64,000 bases of DNA, taken from assembly GCA_025450035.1 (NCBI GenBank), contig JANWIF010000147.1, forward strand, positions 1-64,000, written 5' to 3'. The DNA is from Gemmatimonadaceae bacterium. Its GTDB lineage: Bacteria > Gemmatimonadota > Gemmatimonadetes > Gemmatimonadales > Gemmatimonadaceae. Below are positions 1-7,789 of the stretch, piece after piece. A program made the translations under genes and the position numbers. Position 1 is the stretch's first letter. Every line of letters begins with the position of its first letter. The notes under the pieces were generated by a model, which worked only from the letters and a program-made list of their open reading frames with translations, was not told where the DNA came from and made no database searches.

Positions 1-228
1 GAGGACGTGCGGATGCTGCAGATGCGCGGTGAGTTCGATTTCCTGCTTGAATCGCGCGGCGCTCACCGAACTCGCCTGTTCAGGCGGAAGCAGCTTGATG
101 GCGACCCGCCGCTTCAGGGACGCTTCGACGGCCACGAAAACGCGACTCATCCCACCGCCGCCGAGCTCACGCTCGATGAGGTACGCGTCGCCAAGGGCCT
201 GCTGCAGTTGGGCCTGGGATGAGTCCAC
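1..228 (-). CDS. Serine/threonine protein kinase, N-terminal fragment (cut by window edge)
   Basis: Reading the minus strand from a GTG at 228 gives an open frame to the edge that is absent from the ORF track. It encodes VDSSQAQLQQALGDAYLIER, then the glycine-rich loop ELGGGGMSRVF, then the ATP-binding lysine in RVAIKLL and the start of helix C. This is the N-lobe of a Hanks-type (PknB-like) kinase, which phosphorylates proteins on Ser/Thr and is usually anchored in the membrane by a later segment. The catalytic HRD and DFG motifs lie outside the window. The GGGGMSRVF loop is the form common in Gemmatimonadota. The GTG start is the best available, but no clear Shine-Dalgarno sequence precedes it. 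Confidence 0.85.
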   Translation of the reverse strand, partial: MDSSQAQLQQALGDAYLIERELGGGGMSRVFVAVEASLKRRVAIKLLPPEQASSVSAARFKQEIELTAHLQHPHVL

Positions 229-300
229 TACGGCCGCGGATCGAGTGAGAGATCTGGCAATATGGGACGCGAGAGAGGGGGCTGAAAGGGCGGACGTCCC

Positions 301-1467
301 TTATCGCAGCACGTGCGCCACCCACTCTCCCACGTAATATCCCGTGACGGCAACGCCGAGTCCGACAACAAACATGTCGAGGCCGGAGCGAATCACACTG
401 CGGCCCGTGAACACGGAGCGAGCGGCGCCGACCAGAAAGTGCGACAGCATGGCGACGGCAAACGATGCAATCATCGCACTGACACCGTGCATCACCAGAA
501 ATGGAAAGACGGGGATGAACGCGCCGACCGCGGTGGCGATGCCCGTCAGCCACCCTTCGCGGAACGGGGACGCGCTCTGATCGCCGATCTTGAGCTCCTC
601 CTGCACCTGTTCGTCGAGCATACGCTTGGGGTCGCTCATCACCGACGTCGCCAGTTGCTGCGCGCTGTCGCGGTCCATTCCCTTGGCTTCGTAGATGAGC
701 GCCAGTTCGTCGCGCTCTACTTCGGGCATGAGCTCGACTTCGGTACGCTCCATCGCGATCTCGTGCTCGTACACTTCCTGCTCGCTCTTGGCCGCGAGAT
801 AGCCGCTCGCACCCATGGAAAGGGCATCGGCAATCAGGCCCGCGATGCCGGCCAACACCACCGTCTCGTGCGCTTGCGCGGCCGTGGCGCCGATCATGCC
901 GGCCACGAGTCCGAAGTTGGCCGTTAGGCCATCGTTGAACCCGTATACCACACTGCGCAGGAATCCGCCCGACTCCGCGCGGTGCCACGGCTCACCGATC
1001 CGGCCCGCCATCGCGCCGAGCGTGGTGGCGTGTTCGGCGGACTCGCGGGCGAGGAGGAGCGCCTCTCCTTTTCCCGCGACTCCGGTTGGCATGGTGCGGT
1101 GCATGGCCAGGTATCCGCGCACTTCGCGCCCTTCTTCGGCGAGAAGCATGGGGAGCAGGAAGCGCGGTCCGAACGTGCGGCCGAGAAGCGCCAGGATGCG
1201 CGCGCGCATGGTGGGCGAGAACTGTTTGGGCGGCCGCCCTCCGCGCGTGAGCAGGTCCGACCAGATCGATACGTGTCGATCCTCGACCTCGGCCAAGCGG
1301 CGATAGAGGTCCTGCTTCTTTGCGTCGGGCTCCGCCGCGGCCAGCCTGCGGTAGAGGAACGCCGCGTCTGCCTCATCGCGCCAATGGTGCTCAAAACTCT
1401 CCAGGTCCACACCTTGGGGAAGCGGCGGCGGCGGCGGCGAGGGTGTGAGATCGGGGGTGGTAGCCAT
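301..1467 (-). CDS. Rubrerythrin-VIT1 fusion, putative iron/manganese exporter (MbfA/CCC1 type)
   Basis: 388 aa from the ATG of MATTPDLTPSPPPPP. The upstream extension in the ORF track (31 residues) looks non-coding. Residues about 20-160 are a ferritin-like/rubrerythrin domain with carboxylate and His ligands in DEADAAF, EVEDRH, EEGREV and ESAEH. Residues about 165-388 are a VIT1/CCC1 membrane domain beginning VVYGFNDGLTANFGLVAGM, with several hydrophobic helices after it. The fusion is known from membrane-bound ferritin A (MbfA) of Alphaproteobacteria, which exports iron under iron or peroxide stress. The substrate here is inferred from the family. It is the only gene between the kinase fragment and the divergent PDZ gene. 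Confidence 0.85.
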   Translation of the reverse strand: MATTPDLTPSPPPPPLPQGVDLESFEHHWRDEADAAFLYRRLAAAEPDAKKQDLYRRLAEVEDRHVSIWSDLLTRGGRPPKQFSPTMRARILALLGRTFGPRFLLPMLLAEEGREVRGYLAMHRTMPTGVAGKGEALLLARESAEHATTLGAMAGRIGEPWHRAESGGFLRSVVYGFNDGLTANFGLVAGMIGATAAQAHETVVLAGIAGLIADALSMGASGYLAAKSEQEVYEHEIAMERTEVELMPEVERDELALIYEAKGMDRDSAQQLATSVMSDPKRMLDEQVQEELKIGDQSASPFREGWLTGIATAVGAFIPVFPFLVMHGVSAMIASFAVAMLSHFLVGAARSVFTGRSVIRSGLDMFVVGLGVAVTGYYVGEWVAHVLR

Positions 1468-1596
1468 AGAACGAAATATCGCAATCCAGGTCCGGACTGG
1501 ATACGGGGGGCAACCTCCGAGGCAACCTTGGGTCAGCGGTCGGTGACTCATCCGTTGCACGGTTCACGACCCCACGGCACCCAGGAGCCTTGTCTT

Positions 1597-3048
1597 ATGC
1601 GTCCCTCTTCCATCGTACTCGGCGCCGCTTTGATATCGGCCGGCGTCGCTCCACTTCTTGCGCAGGACTATACTCCGCGCTCCGCGAACACGGTGATGCG
1701 AGTCGTCGGCGGCGATGGAGACCGTGCGGCGTTGGGCGTGGCTACCGGCTCGACCGGAAGGCGTGACACGCTCGGCCTGTTGATCGAGCGGGTTACGCCT
1801 GGCAGCCCTGCCGACAAGGCCGGGTTGGAGGAGGGTTATCGGATTGCGTCGATCAACGGGCAGAACCTGAAGGTGGCGCCGGCTGACGCCGGGGAGCCCG
1901 ACATGGATGGGCTCATGACGCGTCGGTTGTCGCGCGAGTTGGGCAAAGTGAAGGCGGGGGACGAGGTGACGCTGGAGGTCTACGCCGACGGCGTGTCCAA
2001 GACGATGAAAGTGAAAACAGCGGCGCTCCAGGATATCGGGGAGCGTCGCGTGGTGTACTCGAGCGACGATTTTGCCAACCGCGCGACGCTCGGGTTAGGC
2101 CTTGACGGCGGCGGCAGCCGGCGGGACACACTCGGGTTGCTGGTGACGTCGGTTGCGAACGATGGGCCCGCCGACAAGGCGGGAATCGAAGAGGGGAACC
2201 GCATCGCGCGCATCGACAGCATCGATCTGCGCGTGCCGGCGAGCGAGGCAGTGGGCGGCGCATTGCTCGGCGCGAAGGAGCAGCGGTTCACGCGCGCGTT
2301 GTCGCACCTGAAGGCTGGCGATGTGGCAACGCTCCAGGTCTGGGCGGACGGCGCTATGAAGACTGTCAAGGTGACGACGGCGCGCGCGACTGACGTGTAC
2401 CCGCGGAGCGGCTTCCGGCGGTTCCAGATCGACATCGGGGACGGTCAGAACATGATTGCCCCCATGGCCCCGATGCCCCCGATGCCCCCGATGCCCCCGA
2501 TGCCCCCGATGTCTCCGATGTCTCCGATGCCGCGGGTTCGCGTGTTCGATGAAGGTTCTGACAACGTCGACTTCCCCGAGGCGCGCGTCGAGCTCCAGGA
2601 TATGGAACGCACGATTCGAGATGCATCGCGGACCGCGTCACGGCGGGCGATGCAGCAGTCACAACTGGCGTTGGAGGAAGCGCGGGTGGCGGTGCAACGC
2701 GCCCGTATGGCGCCGGGGATGTGGAGCGGTTCGGACTGGTCGTCGGACGGCGGCCCGCTGGCGACGAGCAGTACCGGCGGGATGCTTGTGTTAGGCGGGC
2801 TGCGTGTTGCGCCGGTGAGCGATGGGCTGAGCAGCTATTTCGGGAAAGGGAGTGAGAACGGGCTGCTCGTGCTGGACGTGAACGACAGCTGGATGCCCCT
2901 CCGTGCGGGTGATGTGATTCTGTCGGTGAACGGAACGCCGGTGCGGGACGGCGAGCGCACGAGCCTGTCATTGGACAGCGATCGAGATAACCGCTTCGTC
3001 GTGCTGCGCAAGGGCGCCAAGGTCACCGTGGACGTGAAGGGGCACTGA
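1597..3048 (+). CDS. Exported protein with three PDZ domains
   Basis: 483 aa. The start is the ATG preceded by AGGAG at 1583. The track's long N-terminal extension is the antisense of the VIT1 gene. A signal peptide (MRPSSIVLGAALISAGVAPLLAQ) suggests export. Two closely related PDZ domains lie at about 50-140 and 170-265, both with R-x-D-T-L-G-L-L and PADKAG-(L/I)-EEG cores, and a more divergent one sits near the C-terminus (LRAGDVILSVNGTPV). Between them is an MPP tripeptide repeat and a charged, probably coiled region (DMERTIRDASRTASRRAMQQ). No protease domain is seen, so it may be an adaptor or scaffold rather than an HtrA-type enzyme. Its end overlaps the convergent gene by 26 bp. Confidence 0.75.
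   Translation: MRPSSIVLGAALISAGVAPLLAQDYTPRSANTVMRVVGGDGDRAALGVATGSTGRRDTLGLLIERVTPGSPADKAGLEEGYRIASINGQNLKVAPADAGEPDMDGLMTRRLSRELGKVKAGDEVTLEVYADGVSKTMKVKTAALQDIGERRVVYSSDDFANRATLGLGLDGGGSRRDTLGLLVTSVANDGPADKAGIEEGNRIARIDSIDLRVPASEAVGGALLGAKEQRFTRALSHLKAGDVATLQVWADGAMKTVKVTTARATDVYPRSGFRRFQIDIGDGQNMIAPMAPMPPMPPMPPMPPMSPMSPMPRVRVFDEGSDNVDFPEARVELQDMERTIRDASRTASRRAMQQSQLALEEARVAVQRARMAPGMWSGSDWSSDGGPLATSSTGGMLVLGGLRVAPVSDGLSSYFGKGSENGLLVLDVNDSWMPLRAGDVILSVNGTPVRDGERTSLSLDSDRDNRFVVLRKGAKVTVDVKGH
2464..2532 (+). repeat. 9-bp tandem repeat encoding Met-Pro-Pro units
   Basis: Seven 9-mers (ATGGCCCCG once, ATGCCCCCG four times, ATGTCTCCG twice) and a final partial unit run in frame inside the PDZ gene and encode MAP-(MPP)4-(MSP)2-MP. 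The unit is a whole number of codons, so changes in copy number would keep the frame. It forms a flexible linker between PDZ domains 2 and 3. Confidence 0.9.
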
Positions 3049-3877
3049 CCGACGTGCCGCGCGAGCGCGCGGCGCGCGACGACCAGAGCTGGCCGATGTT
3101 CCAAGTCCCACCCGCGTAGACGGCGCGAGGCTGGGGGCCGCGAATGGGGACGATGGCGCCCAGGTCGCAGGCCAGCCACCGCCTAACGGAAAGCGTGGGG
3201 CCGGCGAGCAGCGCAACGATCGGCGCGCTGCCGCCGGCGCCCCCGGTTCCGGGATAGCCGTAGACTTCGGCGGTCCATCCAAACGGGCCCGCCACGGGCA
3301 CGCCGCCGGAGACGGTCCAGAGTGTCCCATTGCGCGGCACGTGGGCCGCGCTGCTGCGACGCGTGTACCCGGCGTTGATGTCGAGCTCCACGGGACCGAG
3401 TTGATTACTCGAGATCAGCGTGATGCGCGCGTCGGTGGTGCCCGTTCCGGTCCCCTGCCTCAGGCTTCCGGTCGGGAACTTGATGGCCGGCAGAATGGCA
3501 AACGAACCGATGACCGGCAGGTGATCCGCGAGTCGCCATTTCACTCCCAGCGACAGATCGCCGCCGCCGTCGCGCGCCGGTCCAACATCGGTATTGCGCA
3601 CCCACGCATCCTGGAGCTCGACCTGGACGCGCGGTGCGACGCCGATCTTGAGTGCGAGCGGCGTGCTCGCCGCATGCACACCGGCGTCGAAGCGATCGAG
3701 CTCGAAGCCGGCCTCGAGCTCCACCCATCCCGGCCACACCGTGTAGGCGTGCGTCGCGACCGTTGGGCGTTCGGGCTGCACCTGGTGCGGGTCGTCCGTT
3801 TCCTGCGCCGCGAGTGAGCGAGGAATCCACACCGCGAGCGAAGCGGCGATGAGGCACCACCGCGCGCAGCGCCGCAT
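3023..3877 (-). CDS. Putative outer-membrane beta-barrel protein (MetA/transporter-like)
   Basis: 284 aa with an N-terminal signal peptide (CLIAASLAVWIPRSLAAQE). The rest has no hydrophobic helix but alternating beta-strand patterns such as WPGWVELEAGFELDRF, PRVQVELQDAW, GGGDLSLGVKWRL and GPVELDINAGYT. This resembles the barrel proteins annotated as 'transporter' or phenol-degradation MetA-like, which I cannot separate further from sequence alone. Its ATG overlaps the kup stop by one base (TGATG), so it is probably translationally coupled to the K+ transporter. The C-terminal 26 bp overlap the convergent PDZ gene and the tail (SRAARSRGTSVSAPSRPR) looks like a run-on, so the ancestral stop may have been lost. 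Confidence 0.55.
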   Translation of the reverse strand: MRRCARWCLIAASLAVWIPRSLAAQETDDPHQVQPERPTVATHAYTVWPGWVELEAGFELDRFDAGVHAASTPLALKIGVAPRVQVELQDAWVRNTDVGPARDGGGDLSLGVKWRLADHLPVIGSFAILPAIKFPTGSLRQGTGTGTTDARITLISSNQLGPVELDINAGYTRRSSAAHVPRNGTLWTVSGGVPVAGPFGWTAEVYGYPGTGGAGGSAPIVALLAGPTLSVRRWLACDLGAIVPIRGPQPRAVYAGGTWNIGQLWSSRAARSRGTSVSAPSRPR

Positions 3878-5871
3878 CAGAACTCGATCTGCGCTCCCAA
3901 CTCGACGACGCGATTTGGTGGAAGGCCAAAGAACTGCGTTGCCGCGCGCGCATTACGCCCCATGAACACGAACAACTTTTTGCGCCAGCGGGCCATGGGG
4001 GTGTTTCCGGTGGGAATCAGTTCCTCGCGTCCGAGGTAGAACGAGGTGTCCCCGGGCCGCACGCGCAACCCGAACGGCTCGCAGCGCGAGAGAATCTCGC
4101 GCACGCTCGGCGTCTGCATGAACCCGAAGTGCGCCGTGGCCCGGTAAAATCCCTCGCCTAACGCTTCGAGGTGCACGCGCTCGGATACCGGCACCTCGGG
4201 CACGTCGGCCGTCAGAATCGAGAGCAGAATCACCTGCTCGTGCAGCACCTTGTTGTGCTTGAGGTGGTGCAGGAGCACCACCGGCGCGCCGGTGGTGTCC
4301 GAGGTCATGAACACGGCCGTGCCGGGCACGCGCGGCGGCTTGCGGCGCTTGACGTCTTCGAGGAAAAGGTCCATCGGCAAACTGGCGCTGCGGAGCAGAT
4401 CCTGGAGCAGCGTGCGGCCGCGCTTCCAGGTGGACATCATGACGTACAGCCCAATGGCGACGACGAGTGGGAACCACCCGCCGCTTTCCACCTTGATCGC
4501 GTTCGCCACGAGGAAGGCGAGGTCGATGATGAGAAAGAAGGCGAGGAAGGCGCCGGAGCGCAGCAGCGTCCATTTCCACTCATCGTGCGCGATGAAGAAG
4601 AACAGCAGCGTGGTGATGACCATCGTGCCTGTCACGGCGATGCCGTAAGCGGCGGCGAGAGCGCTCGCCGAGCCAAAGCCGATCACGAGCCCAATGCTCC
4701 CGATCATCAATGCCTTGTTGACCTGCGAGATGTAGATCTGTCCGGCCTCGTGCTTGGAGGTGTGCGTGATCGTGACGCGCGGCGAGTAGCCGAGCTGCAT
4801 GGCTTGCTGTGTGAGTGAGAACGCCCCGGAAATGAGCGCCTGCGAGGCGATCACGGCTGCCACCGTGGCGAGCACCACCATGGGGTACAGCATCGCGGCG
4901 GGAACGAGTCGGAAGAACGGATTCGCGGCCGCGGACGCGTCGCGGAGCAGCAACGCGCCCTGGCCGAAGTAATTGAGCAGCAACGCAGGGAAGACGAGGA
5001 TGAACCACGCGGCGCGAATCGGACGGCGCCCGAAATGGCCCATGTCGGCGTACAGCGCTTCGGCGCCGGTGAGCACGAGGACCACTGCGCCTAACAGGAA
5101 GAAGCCGTGCCAACCGTTGTGCTGGAAGAACCGGACGCCGTACATGGGATCGACGGCGCGCAGGATGGCCGGTTCCCGAATGATCTCCGCGACGCCCAAC
5201 GCGCCGATGGTGATGAACCAGACCAGCATGACGGGGCCGAACACCTTGCCGATGCGATCCGTGCCGTGGCGCTGGAACAGGAAGAGAAGGAACAGCACGA
5301 TGACGCTGATGGGTACCACCAGTCTGGCGAACACCGGCGTTGCCAGCTGGAGTCCTTCCACCGCGCCCAGCACGGTGATGGCGGGTGTGATCACGCCGTC
5401 GCCATACAGGAGCGCGGCGCCGAACAGGCCGAGCGTGATGAGCACCGAGACCGGTACGATTCCCACGCGCCCCCGGAGGCCGCGTTGAATGAGTGCCAGC
5501 AGGGCCAGGATTCCGCCCTCGCCCCGGTTGTCAGCGCGCATAATGAACGACAGATACTTCACGCTCACGACGAGCGTCAGCGCCCAGACCACGAGCGACA
5601 GCGCGCCGTACACGTTGGCAGGTGTCGGGAGGACGCCGCCTCCGGGTTGGAAACACTCTTTGATGGAGTACAGCGGACTCGTTCCAATGTCGCCGTAGAC
5701 AACGCCCAACGCGGTCAGCGAGAGGATGCCGAGGCGGCGTCCGGTGGGACGCTCCTCGACGCGCTCGCGATCGGGGCGAGCTAGAAACGCCCCGGCGAAA
5801 GATCCCGAATTGGTTGAAGCAGCCCCGGCATTGGGTGCGGGTGCACCCGAGCGGACCGGTTCAGCGGCCAT
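3877..5871 (-). CDS. kup: Kup-family low-affinity potassium transporter
   Basis: 664 aa, the usual length for KUP/HAK/KT proteins. A disordered N-terminus (about 45 residues) is followed by LGVVYGDIGTSPLYSIKECF, the signature of Kup membrane helix 1. About twelve hydrophobic segments follow, including GDGVITPAITVLGAVEGL and DMGHFGRRPIRAAW, then a soluble C-terminal domain from about residue 500. Kup takes up K+ with H+ across the inner membrane. The stop overlaps the next gene's start by one base. Confidence 0.95.
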   Translation of the reverse strand: MAAEPVRSGAPAPNAGAASTNSGSFAGAFLARPDRERVEERPTGRRLGILSLTALGVVYGDIGTSPLYSIKECFQPGGGVLPTPANVYGALSLVVWALTLVVSVKYLSFIMRADNRGEGGILALLALIQRGLRGRVGIVPVSVLITLGLFGAALLYGDGVITPAITVLGAVEGLQLATPVFARLVVPISVIVLFLLFLFQRHGTDRIGKVFGPVMLVWFITIGALGVAEIIREPAILRAVDPMYGVRFFQHNGWHGFFLLGAVVLVLTGAEALYADMGHFGRRPIRAAWFILVFPALLLNYFGQGALLLRDASAAANPFFRLVPAAMLYPMVVLATVAAVIASQALISGAFSLTQQAMQLGYSPRVTITHTSKHEAGQIYISQVNKALMIGSIGLVIGFGSASALAAAYGIAVTGTMVITTLLFFFIAHDEWKWTLLRSGAFLAFFLIIDLAFLVANAIKVESGGWFPLVVAIGLYVMMSTWKRGRTLLQDLLRSASLPMDLFLEDVKRRKPPRVPGTAVFMTSDTTGAPVVLLHHLKHNKVLHEQVILLSILTADVPEVPVSERVHLEALGEGFYRATAHFGFMQTPSVREILSRCEPFGLRVRPGDTSFYLGREELIPTGNTPMARWRKKLFVFMGRNARAATQFFGLPPNRVVELGAQIEF

Positions 5872-5946
5872 GAGTCGACGGTAGCGGGGACATATACCCC
5901 TGAGTCGCGCGTCCCGAGACGAAAGCTCGCCACAGCGAGCCGCGCG

Positions 5947-5979
5947 AAAAAAGCGGGCCGCGGATCAATCCGCGACCCG
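5947..5979 (-). terminator. Rho-independent terminator downstream of padR
   Basis: On the minus strand, CGGG-T-CGCGGA-TTGA-TCCGCG-G-CCCG forms a stem of 6 plus 4 bp with one mismatch and a 4-nt loop, and is followed directly by CTTTTTT. It lies 60 bp after the padR stop and before the kup gene, so it should isolate padR transcription from kup. Confidence 0.8.
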
Positions 5980-6038
5980 GAGCCCACATTGAACTTAGCG
6001 CATCCGGCGGCGCAGTCCAGCGCAGCCGATCCGCGCGG

Positions 6039-6626
6039 TTACTTGACGAGCTCTGCTATTTCTTTCGTCGCCCGTTCGAGCACCTCTCGAATGCCGCGCA
6101 GCCGTTCCTGATCGCCGGACAGCCTGGGAGCAGAGAGATAGACGGATCGCGCAAGGTCTTTGAACGCGCGGTTGACCTCCATCATCGGCGCGCCGAACAA
6201 ACTGGCACCGAACTGGGAGATGCGCTCGAAGATGTCCTCGACGGTGGACTTGTTCTCGGCAAGATAGGCGCGACCTTCATCCGTGATCTGGTAGATGCGC
6301 TTGCCTCCCTCCTCCTGCGACGCGCGAGCGTAGCCGAGGTCCTCGAGCATGGTGAGGGTCGGATACACGGTGCCGGGGCTGGGCGAATACGCCCCGCGGA
6401 AGCGGTCTTCCAGCTCCTTGATGATCTCGTACCCGTGGCGCGGCTTCTCTTCGAGGAGCTTGAGGATGACATACTTGAGGTCGCCCTGCTCGAACATCCT
6501 TCCACCCCTGAAAGGTCCGCCGCGGCGCCCTTGGCGTCCGCCCCAGAACCAACCTCCCATGACTCCTGGATCGAACGCCCTTCCTGCGCCGGCCCAATTG
6601 CGGGGCCCGTGGCAGTCGTGACTCAT
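6039..6626 (-). CDS. PadR-family transcriptional regulator
   Basis: 195 aa. The start is the ATG of MSHDCHGPRNW, preceded by CTGGAGG 6 nt upstream. The 622-aa track ORF merely runs in from an antisense frame of the neighbouring genes. After a Gly/Arg-rich N-terminal stretch (about 45 residues), the PadR winged helix is clear: FEQGDLKYVILKLLEEKPRH, GYEIIKELEDRF, SPGTVYPTLTMLEDLGY and a GGKRIYQITDEGRAYL wing. The C-terminal helix probably dimerises. PadR proteins generally repress transcription until a ligand binds. Two matching palindromes sit just upstream, so autoregulation is likely. The effector and other targets cannot be told from the window. Confidence 0.9.
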   Translation of the reverse strand: MSHDCHGPRNWAGAGRAFDPGVMGGWFWGGRQGRRGGPFRGGRMFEQGDLKYVILKLLEEKPRHGYEIIKELEDRFRGAYSPSPGTVYPTLTMLEDLGYARASQEEGGKRIYQITDEGRAYLAENKSTVEDIFERISQFGASLFGAPMMEVNRAFKDLARSVYLSAPRLSGDQERLRGIREVLERATKEIAELVK

Positions 6627-6640
6627 ATTGCCTCCAGAAA

Positions 6641-6692
6641 GATATGTCTTGTGATATATCGGCAAGGCTAAGATATGTCGGGCGATATATCT
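6641..6692. promoter_or_regulatory. Twin PadR operator palindromes
   Basis: Two copies of GATATGTC-N4-GATATATC (6641-6660 with spacer TTGT; 6672-6691 with spacer GGGC, flanked by A and T) lie 15-66 bp upstream of padR. The half-sites are identical between copies and the copies are 31 bp apart, about three helical turns, so bound dimers would face the same side. ATAT-rich inverted repeats are the usual PadR target. Binding by this PadR is inferred. Confidence 0.75.
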
Positions 6693-6787
6693 TGGCAAGT
6701 GGGCAAAACAGGTAAGGGGGGAGAGGTAAGAGGGGAGAGTGGGGGCGGGTAGGATCAAGAAACCATTGCCACTCCTACTGTCCCCTC

Positions 6788-7789
6788 TTACGTCCCGCCT
6801 CGTACATCTCCCTTGATCTCTTCCAGCGCCTTCCCCCCGTACACCCGCACCATTTCCTTCCGCCACGCCAGCGTAAAGTCCGTGTTGTCCATCGGCTGGG
6901 CGGGACGGAAGGCGGCATCGGCGGCGTCGGCGATCGAGGCGGCGTCGAGAGGGCGGCCGACGAGCGCGTCGGCCGCGGCGGGAACCAGCATCGGGTACGA
7001 GGCAATGGCGCCGAGCACGATGCGGGCGGCGCGCACGGTGCCATCGGGGTGAAAATCCACGCGGGCGGCGACGCCGAGTACAGGGAAATCGAACGAGCCG
7101 CGGCGGCGCAGCTTCACGTACGTCGCCCGCCAGCCGCCAATCGCAGGGAGAATGTAGCCGACGAGCAGCTCGTCGGGCCGCTTGGTGAGGTACTGGATGC
7201 CGTCGTTGTAGTACAAGTCTTGGGCTGGAACGCGGCGCACGCCCGTCGCGCTGGCCAGGATGACCGACGCGCCTAACGCAACGGCTACCGGCGCGCCGTC
7301 CGACGACTGCACGGCCCAACAGCGCGGACTGGACGGCGCGACCCAGCAGATCTCCCCATCCTTCTTCATACAGAAGTCGATCGCCTTCCGCCATTCGTAC
7401 GTCTGATCGTAGTAGTTGCAGCGGGTGTCGAGCAGCAGATTGCCGCCGATGGTGCCCATGTTTCGCAGGGGCGGTGTGGACACGAGTCCCGCGGCACGGG
7501 CCACGGCAGGATAGTGCTCGTTGATCAGGGGATCCGACGCCAGGTGTGACAGGGTGACGCCAGCGCCGATGCGCAGACCGAGCTCGGGGGAGCTGTGGAT
7601 CTCGCGCATCGTGGGGATCCCGGCTAGCGAGATCACGGTGCGCGGCGTCTGCTGGCGGCGTTTCATGTTCGGATACAGGTCGGTGCCACCGGCGACGTAC
7701 ATGGCATCGGTGCCGTGCGCGGCGCGCGCCGCGAGCGCATCTTCGACGGTAGTCGGCGCGACGAAGTCGAATCGTGGGAGGCGCAGCAT
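6788..7789 (-). CDS. hcrB: Molybdenum hydroxylase FAD subunit, 4-hydroxybenzoyl-CoA reductase beta-like
   Basis: 333 aa from MLRLPRFDF. The FAD-binding fold shows VAGGTDLYPNMK and MGTIGGNLLLDTRC. An insertion of about 40 residues then carries four cysteines: TRCNYYDQ, DFCMKK, EICWVAP and PRCWAVQ. In known family members this cysteine loop is specific to 4-hydroxybenzoyl-CoA reductase beta, where it binds an extra [4Fe-4S] cluster; xanthine and CO dehydrogenase medium subunits lack it. Role: passes electrons between a ferredoxin-like donor and the Mo and [2Fe-2S] subunits. The ATG overlaps the stop of the large-subunit gene (TGATG). The exact acyl-CoA substrate is not proven. Confidence 0.7.
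   Translation of the reverse strand: MLRLPRFDFVAPTTVEDALAARAAHGTDAMYVAGGTDLYPNMKRRQQTPRTVISLAGIPTMREIHSSPELGLRIGAGVTLSHLASDPLINEHYPAVARAAGLVSTPPLRNMGTIGGNLLLDTRCNYYDQTYEWRKAIDFCMKKDGEICWVAPSSPRCWAVQSSDGAPVAVALGASVILASATGVRRVPAQDLYYNDGIQYLTKRPDELLVGYILPAIGGWRATYVKLRRRGSFDFPVLGVAARVDFHPDGTVRAARIVLGAIASYPMLVPAAADALVGRPLDAASIADAADAAFRPAQPMDNTDFTLAWRKEMVRVYGGKALEEIKGDVRGGT

Noticed and set aside
982-1596. 205-residue N-terminal extension of the PDZ ORF
   Set aside because: It is antisense to the VIT1 gene. The signal peptide and AGGAG site fix the start at 1597.
2464-2532. Short regular repeats that could suggest a CRISPR array
   Set aside because: The 9-bp units are contiguous, have no spacers and encode an in-frame MPP repeat.
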